Assembly: GCF_014837045.1 (NCBI RefSeq)
Contig: NZ_JACSPR010000001.1
Coordinates: 370,134 to 434,133, forward strand
DNA from: Corynebacterium gallinarum
GTDB taxonomy: Bacteria; Actinomycetota; Actinomycetes; Mycobacteriales; Mycobacteriaceae
Length of the DNA stretch: 64,000 nucleotides
Direction: 5' to 3'
Shown: piece after piece, positions 61,436 through 64,000 of the stretch
Layout of the letters: the number at the start of each line of letters is the position of its first letter
Numbering within the stretch: the stretch's first letter is position 1
Made by a program: the position numbers and the translations under genes
The notes under the pieces: generated by a model
Database searches by the model: none
What the model was told of the DNA's origin: nothing
The model's input: the letters and a program-made list of their open reading frames with translations, nothing else

Positions 61436-61975
61436 TCACCGTTTCACCAACCCGTGTGACAACGCGCCGAGGCGGGTGACGGTGATGCCGGAGTTGCGCT
61501 CCATCAGCAGGTCAGCGAGCTCATAGGGTGGGGGTTCCACGCCCCGGGGCAGGGCCACCACATAGGGCTGGATCGATCGTATCCCGGTGGTCTCCGCGCG
61601 TTCGGTGACATGCGCGGGCAGCAGCGCCACATAGGACCGCGGGGTCCGATCGGACCACAGCTGTACCGTGGCCAGCTCGGTGATCGGGAAGGACACCCCG
61701 GTCCGGGGGATGTGGACCTGGTCCCCCACCACCAACACCGCTTTACGACGCCGCCACCACACCACGAGCATCGACCCCAGGGCGGCAACCAGTCCGCACG
61801 CCGGGGCGACGGCTGCAATACCGAACAGGGTGCGCATCGTCCCCGTCCCCTCATTCCAGCCGTTGAGGAAATACAACAGAAACGGCAGGCACATGAGTAC
61901 AAACAGCACACAGGTCATCATCGCCCTCGACGTGAGGAGCGCCCTGGTGCCCGTGCGGACCTTGACAGCCTTCAT
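61436..61975 (-). CDS. Membrane protein with PH-like C-terminal domain, hypothetical
   Basis: A 179-residue protein with two N-terminal helices (MMTCVLFVLMCLPFLLYFL, LFGIAAVAPACGLVAALGSMLVVWW), a basic RRRK boundary, and a beta-rich cytoplasmic domain (VLVVGDQVHIPRTGVSFPIT, TVQLWSDRTPRSYVALLPAH). The layout resembles bacterial PH-domain membrane proteins. Function unknown. It is 20 nt downstream of the AEC carrier gene on the same strand and might be co-transcribed. Confidence 0.75.
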   Translation of the reverse strand: MKAVKVRTGTRALLTSRAMMTCVLFVLMCLPFLLYFLNGWNEGTGTMRTLFGIAAVAPACGLVAALGSMLVVWWRRRKAVLVVGDQVHIPRTGVSFPITELATVQLWSDRTPRSYVALLPAHVTERAETTGIRSIQPYVVALPRGVEPPPYELADLLMERNSGITVTRLGALSHGLVKR

Positions 61976-61995
61976 GGGGATTTATCGTATCCGTG

Positions 61996-62922
61996 TCAGC
62001 CCAGAACCACCGAGATAATCACCATTATGGGGAAGGAAACCAGTGTGGAGACCACCCCTGTGTCCCTGGCCATCGTCTCCGAGGTCCGGAATCGCAGGGC
62101 GTAGGTGTAGACATTCTGGGCGGTGGGCAGTGCCCCCAGCACCACCGCCGCCATCAGTGCAGTGCCCTCCATGCCGAAGGCCCGCGCCAAGGCGTAGGCG
62201 ATGATGGGATGCAGGATGTTCTTGAACGCCGCCGCCAGGAACACATCCCGGCGCGCCACCTCACCCTTTTGCAGGATCCGGGCATGCGACAGGGACAGCC
62301 CGAAGACCACCAGTGCCAACGGCACCGATGCCCCGGCCAGCATGGCCACGGGCTGGGCAATGACGGTGGGCACATCGAGCTGTGCCAGGGACACCACGAT
62401 CCCGGCGATGGCCGCCAGCACCATGGTGTTGGACAAGGGGGTGAGGATGAGGTTCTTCACCAGGTTGGTGCTGCGCGGGCCGTGGACCAGATCCAGGGCG
62501 GTCAGCGTCACCGGTGCGTAGAACGCCACCTGGAAGAGGATGACGGGCACGACGACCGTGAAATCATCCAGCACATAGGCGGCCAGGGGAATACCGAGGT
62601 TACCGGCATTGGCGTAGGAGGACGCCAGCATGCCCACGATGGAATCCGCCGTGTCCCTGTGCAGGATGAACCGCATGAGCAAGAAGAACAGGACGCCGAC
62701 GATGAGTGCGGACAGGGCGATGACCACGAAGTTGGCGGAGAAGATCTCCGCCGGATCAGCCTCGGTGACTTTGTCGAACAGCAGCGCCGGGGTGGCCACG
62801 TAATAGACGAACAGGCCCAGGGGCCGTTGCGCCCCCTTACCCAGCGCACCGGTCCGGCCGAGGATGACACCGACACCGATGACGAGGAAGACCACGGTGA
62901 AACCTAGCAGGACCTGTTGCAT
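61996..62922 (-). CDS. AEC-family (auxin efflux carrier type) transporter
   Basis: A 308-residue membrane protein with about ten helices in two five-helix halves (LLGFTVVFLVIGVGVILG at the start, MLASSYANAGNLGIPLAAYV as the conserved crossover block, VVLGALPTAQNVYTYALRF in the second half). Bacterial AEC members export or import dicarboxylates and other organic acids. Start ATG 62922 is 6 nt after the oxidoreductase stop, so it belongs to the same transcript as that gene. This suggests a substrate linked to a hydroxy acid, by inference. Confidence 0.87.
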   Translation of the reverse strand: MQQVLLGFTVVFLVIGVGVILGRTGALGKGAQRPLGLFVYYVATPALLFDKVTEADPAEIFSANFVVIALSALIVGVLFFLLMRFILHRDTADSIVGMLASSYANAGNLGIPLAAYVLDDFTVVVPVILFQVAFYAPVTLTALDLVHGPRSTNLVKNLILTPLSNTMVLAAIAGIVVSLAQLDVPTVIAQPVAMLAGASVPLALVVFGLSLSHARILQKGEVARRDVFLAAAFKNILHPIIAYALARAFGMEGTALMAAVVLGALPTAQNVYTYALRFRTSETMARDTGVVSTLVSFPIMVIISVVLG

Positions 62923-62928
62923 AGGTGG

Positions 62929-64000
62929 TTATTCTGCCACGCCGTTGTCTCGGAGGATGTCCAGGATGATCTCCGCGATGTGGGTGGCAGTGGTGCCGGT
63001 GCCCTGTTCGATCTGGGTTCTGCAGGAGAACCCATCGGCGATCACATGGCCTGTTGCCTGTCGGACCTTCGGGAACAACTCCCGCTCCCCCAGGGCGAAC
63101 GACATCTCCGTGTGGTCCTTTTCGAATCCCCAGTTACCGGCCAGGCCACAGCATCCGGTGGCGATCTGTTCCTCATCGATCCCCAGTGCCTCCAGCAGGA
63201 GGGCCGCATGGTGGGGATCCCCCAGGGACTGTTCATGGCAGTGGACCTGCGTCAGCGCGGTGGTGTTCGCGGGACGCAGTTTGTCTTCCTCGACCAGCCG
63301 GCGGATCCCGGGTGCGATGAACTCGGCGAAGGAGGTGGTCAGTTCCGCCAGACGTGCAAGGTCCGGGTTGTCCACCAGACCGGTGGTCTCATGGGTGAGC
63401 ATGACGGTGCAGGATGGTTCCAGACCGATCACGGTCAACCCCTGATCCAGATAGGGTTTCATCACGCGGGCTGTGTGTTCCAGCACCCGGCGTGTCATAC
63501 CCAGCTGCCCGGTGGAATGCCAGGTCAGACCGCAGCAGACAAAACCATCGGGGATGACCACGGTGTACCCGAGTGACTCCAGCACGGTGATGGCTGCCCT
63601 GCCCGGTCCCGTATCCAGGTTGGTGGTGAAGGAATCCGGCCATAACACCACGGTCTCCCCGTTGCGCTGTGTGCGGGGATGTCTGCGCAGGGGTCGGCGG
63701 GCGAAACCGATCAGTGGGCGATCCGCCAGACCACCGAGTCGTCTGATCACCGGGGTGATAACGGGGGAGGACAGGGAGGCGTCGATAAGCGTGGGCAGGC
63801 CGGGGACCTTGTGCGCGAGGTGCGCCAACAACGGCAACCACCCCATCACATAGTGCGCCCCGGGGCGCACGCGCCCCTTGTAGTGGTGGTGGAGGAACTC
63901 GGCCTTGTAGGTGGCCATATCCACATTGACCGGGCATTCCGAGGCGCAGGCCTTACAGGACAGGCAGAGATCGAGGGCCTCATGGACCTCCTCGCTGCGG
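62929..64000 (-). CDS. FAD-linked oxidase/Fe-S oxidoreductase, C-terminal part
   Basis: The frame is open to the window edge, so the N-terminal FAD-binding part is missing. Visible from the edge: CLSCKACASECP, the second 4Fe-4S cluster set; VDMATYKAEFLHHHY; and two cysteine-rich CCG domains (GFVCCGLTWHSTGQLG, TGCCGLAGNWGFE). The set resembles large GlcD/YdiJ-type D-2-hydroxy-acid dehydrogenases, oxidising D-lactate, glycolate or D-2-hydroxyglutarate and passing electrons to the quinone pool. The exact substrate cannot be told without the missing part. It is followed by an AEC carrier. Confidence 0.85.
   Translation of the reverse strand, partial: RSEEVHEALDLCLSCKACASECPVNVDMATYKAEFLHHHYKGRVRPGAHYVMGWLPLLAHLAHKVPGLPTLIDASLSSPVITPVIRRLGGLADRPLIGFARRPLRRHPRTQRNGETVVLWPDSFTTNLDTGPGRAAITVLESLGYTVVIPDGFVCCGLTWHSTGQLGMTRRVLEHTARVMKPYLDQGLTVIGLEPSCTVMLTHETTGLVDNPDLARLAELTTSFAEFIAPGIRRLVEEDKLRPANTTALTQVHCHEQSLGDPHHAALLLEALGIDEEQIATGCCGLAGNWGFEKDHTEMSFALGERELFPKVRQATGHVIADGFSCRTQIEQGTGTTATHIAEIILDILRDNGVAE

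Overview
The window is high-GC actinobacterial chromosome. Gene content and order point to Corynebacterium, close to C. glutamicum / C. efficiens: glyS-(arsR-zur)-uppS-recO-era-ybeY-phoH-rsmE-dnaJ-hrcA-hemW, then malQ, treS-maltokinase, idi, aecD-brnQ and an ectP-type BCCT carrier. A GC content near 62% by eye fits C. efficiens better than C. glutamicum (established knowledge of those genomes). The species call is inference. No phage, insertion sequence, CRISPR array or rRNA was seen. There is one tRNA gene (Asn).

Layout. 1-3.6 kb: the end of a PhoD-type phosphatase, tRNA-Asn, an OsmC protein, a GH15 glycosidase and a small protein. 3.6-15.1 kb: dnaG, a secreted guanyl-RNase with its barstar, glmS, dgt, a DUF218 protein, a large TPM-domain membrane protein, two related hypotheticals and glyS. 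15.1-28.1 kb: divergent arsR-zur, then a long minus-strand block of stress, RNA, ribosome and envelope genes from hrcA down to uppS and a ferritin-VIT1 metal transporter, preceded by a repeat region and hemW. 28.1-41.7 kb: secreted and hypothetical proteins, an acyl-CoA synthetase, malQ, an ABC exporter, an amidase, a CHY zinc-finger protein, a SulP carrier with a divergent MerR regulator, and small membrane or lipoproteins. 41.7-49.6 kb: M3 peptidase, a tandem repeat block, a carboxylesterase, treS-maltokinase and idi. 49.6-52.5 kb: an accessory-looking cluster (PPE/EspB-like protein plus two lipoproteins). 52.5-64 kb: aecD-brnQ-luciferase-like monooxygenase, a NIDO-domain surface protein, a BCCT carrier, an AEC carrier and the end of an FAD/Fe-S oxidoreductase.

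How the genes work together. malQ, treS, the maltokinase and the GH15 enzyme form a maltodextrin/trehalose interconversion set. arsR, zur and the ferritin-VIT1 gene form a metal-homeostasis neighbourhood. hrcA-dnaJ-rsmE and phoH-ybeY-corC-era-recO-uppS look like two adjacent or linked minus-strand operons. The RNase and barstar are a toxin-antidote pair.

Most unusual: (1) a dispersed intergenic repeat family (five copies, 26.3-26.9 and 43.8-44.7 kb) with an invariant two-hairpin geometry; (2) strong over-representation of GCTTNNCGACG, including copies set between a stop codon and a terminator hairpin; (3) a DnaG that has lost three of four zinc ligands; (4) at least twelve genes with TANNNT exactly 7 nt before the start codon, a leaderless-promoter signature.
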